From Mesorhizobium_K sp040049215 (GTDB lineage: Bacteria; Pseudomonadota; Alphaproteobacteria; Rhizobiales; Rhizobiaceae): a DNA stretch of 64,000 nucleotides. The notes beneath the pieces are model-generated. The model searched no databases and was not told where the DNA came from. It saw only the letters and a program-made list of their open reading frames with translations. This document shows, in pieces, positions 62,957 to 64,000 of this stretch. Position 1 is the first letter of the stretch. The number at the start of each line of letters is the position of its first letter. The DNA lies in the NCBI RefSeq assembly GCF_040049215.1, contig NZ_JBDZDN010000003.1, positions 620,001-684,000 of the forward strand, given 5' to 3'. The translations under genes were made by a program, and so were the position numbers.

Positions 62957-63811
62957 TCACTGCAACGAGGCTTTGAGTAAGGCGGCGACAAATACCTTGC
63001 CCTCTTGAAGTGTCATTGAAGGCCGTGATGTTGCACCAACACGAGAAGGACGAGGTGGGCTGCGCCATTTGTGGTGGCGGTGTATTTCGTTGGCCGTCGC
63101 TCGGAACCGGGCAAGCTCCTGCTGAGACGCGCCGAGTTGCAGATACGCGGCGTCTTGGGTTGAGCCATAGTGCGCCCCGATGGTTTCGAATGCCTTCCAG
63201 AGTTCCTGCCAGTCGTAGGCTCTCGCGAAGTACGTGAGTGCGTCGGCAAGATCACCTTTCGCCATCGCTATTGCGTTCTGGGTAGTAGACGGCGTCAGCG
63301 CTACGATAGGTTGGCGGTCGGTGCCACAATGGGCCAACGATGCGGGAAAGCCGCTGATCTCAAACCTACCCTGCTCAGCAAAGAGGCGGAGGTGGCGTCT
63401 AAAATTCCCATCCGGCAACAACTCTACTGCACCATAAAAAGACAGCGATTTTGCGCCGCACTGAACTGCCATGACACCGTTCAAGATGCCTATCAACGGT
63501 ACGGCGACAGACATCAGTTCATCGGGCGACGCTACGGTGTCAAATGCAGAAGACACGAGGACGTGTACCAGTTCTTGTGGTCTCTCCAAGGTCACGACAT
63601 GCGGTTCAAACGGCGTGCGCATGTGGTGTTTCCAAGTTTCAACGTCGACCAATTGTCCGGAGAGACCAGCGCCCCACGCCCATGGGTTTTTCCCTTTGAA
63701 CACCGGGTTAAGCAGTAACAGAATTGACACGAAAGCTTTTAGGGAGCCAACGTTTGAGCGGCGCCTGGGCTGCGATGCATGGATCATAGTTTTACACTGG
63801 AAGAAATTCAC
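62957..63811 (-). CDS. hypothetical protein, island cargo
   Basis: Up to 284 residues; the first 20 may not be translated, as GTG or other starts exist near GSLKAFVSILLLLNP. The middle (SFDTVASPDELM-like segment, then LSFYGAVELLPDGNFRRHLR) is followed by DWQELWKAFETIGAHYGSTQ and ARFRATANEIHRHHK. The pattern W-x-x-L-x-K-x-F-E-x-I plus R-F-x-x-T-A-N-x-x-x-H recalls uncharacterised proteins annotated near mobile elements, but the match is by eye only. Its 5' end overlaps the next plus-strand gene by 33 bases, suggesting a later true start. Confidence 0.5.
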   Translation of the reverse strand: MNFFQCKTMIHASQPRRRSNVGSLKAFVSILLLLNPVFKGKNPWAWGAGLSGQLVDVETWKHHMRTPFEPHVVTLERPQELVHVLVSSAFDTVASPDELMSVAVPLIGILNGVMAVQCGAKSLSFYGAVELLPDGNFRRHLRLFAEQGRFEISGFPASLAHCGTDRQPIVALTPSTTQNAIAMAKGDLADALTYFARAYDWQELWKAFETIGAHYGSTQDAAYLQLGASQQELARFRATANEIHRHHKWRSPPRPSRVGATSRPSMTLQEGKVFVAALLKASLQ

Positions 63812-64000
63812 GAGATGCTTGACGCCACCGAGCGAAGCATAAGCCGCATCCGCAGCTCTAATCTTTACTCAAAACAGATGCCGGTTTCATTCATAAGTGA
63901 CGGCGTTAGCGTTTTCTATGACCTGGACGAAGCAGGCGTGCTTGGAAGCACCGGGATCAATGCCACCCTGTCAAGGAAGCTAAAGAACCTTGATGGGTCC
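63779..64000 (+). CDS. hypothetical protein, 5' part (runs off the window)
   Basis: At least 74 residues, open to the last base: MDHSFTLEEIHEMLDATERS, then ISRIRSSNLYSKQMPVSFIS and DGVSVFYDLDEAGVLGSTG. No family is recognised. The frame is free of stops, with AT-richer codon usage similar to the rest of the island. It overlaps the 5' end of the preceding divergent gene, so one of the two starts is probably further in. Confidence 0.45.
   Translation, partial: MDHSFTLEEIHEMLDATERSISRIRSSNLYSKQMPVSFISDGVSVFYDLDEAGVLGSTGINATLSRKLKNLDGS

Overview
The window looks like chromosomal DNA of an alphaproteobacterium of the order Hyphomicrobiales, most likely Mesorhizobium or a close relative in the Phyllobacteriaceae. 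The reasons are the high GC content, the purC-purS-purQ / purL-bolA run with grxD close by, the aat/DUF2155/NDUFA12 neighbourhood, an RNase E whose S1 domain carries a long acidic insert, and many small families typical of rhizobia (DUF1127, DUF1476 zeta subunit, DUF982, DUF3008, MocR-type regulators). The genus is an inference from gene content; no rRNA gene is present to confirm it.

Layout. 1-3.2 kb: end of murI, a DUF3008 protein, rpsD with a structured leader, glsA and ttcA. 3.2-13 kb: a mainly minus-strand block with an MFS exporter, grxD, bolA, purL, a MocR regulator divergent from a DUF1127 protein, then purQ, purS and purC. 13-20.8 kb: the ATPase zeta subunit, an aldolase, two related RBBP9-type hydrolases, a VOC dioxygenase-like protein, purB, a P1 peptidase and a periplasmic binding protein. 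21-26.4 kb: a plus-strand maturation cluster for molybdenum hydroxylases (flavin reductase, CoxD, CoxE, split XdhC, and a molybdopterin-binding/MobA-like fusion) without the hydroxylase itself. 26.4-31.3 kb: secreted and small proteins and an aminotransferase. 31.4-36.8 kb: an M48 protease, a DsbA-like oxidoreductase, aroQ, accB, accC and aat. 36.8-43.2 kb: a frameshifted class D beta-lactamase, DUF2155, NDUFA12, a membrane methyltransferase, two tandem GNATs, a lower-GC poly-gamma-glutamate hydrolase-like gene, gatB, and an unexplained hairpin-rich interval. 43.2-57.3 kb: rne, a cell-wall amidase, PBP1A, prfB with its programmed frameshift, an OmpA-type lipoprotein, a DEAD-box helicase, nadK and small proteins.

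From about 57.4 kb the character changes. A lower-GC CPBP-type membrane protein with altered active-site residues is followed by the 3' half of a tRNA-Thr(TGT), a tyrosine integrase, a protein with a HEPN-type R-x4-H motif, a cytosolic HExxH zinc-peptidase-like protein, a small membrane protein and two unrecognised genes, one running off the window. This is read as one end of a tRNA-associated genomic island whose other end lies beyond 64 kb.

The most notable items are the island boundary and its unidentified cargo, the apparently broken OXA-type beta-lactamase with all motifs preserved in two frames, the prfB frameshift site, the orphan molybdoenzyme maturation cluster, and the structured non-coding interval between rne and gatB. 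No CRISPR array, complete insertion sequence or intact tRNA/rRNA gene was seen.
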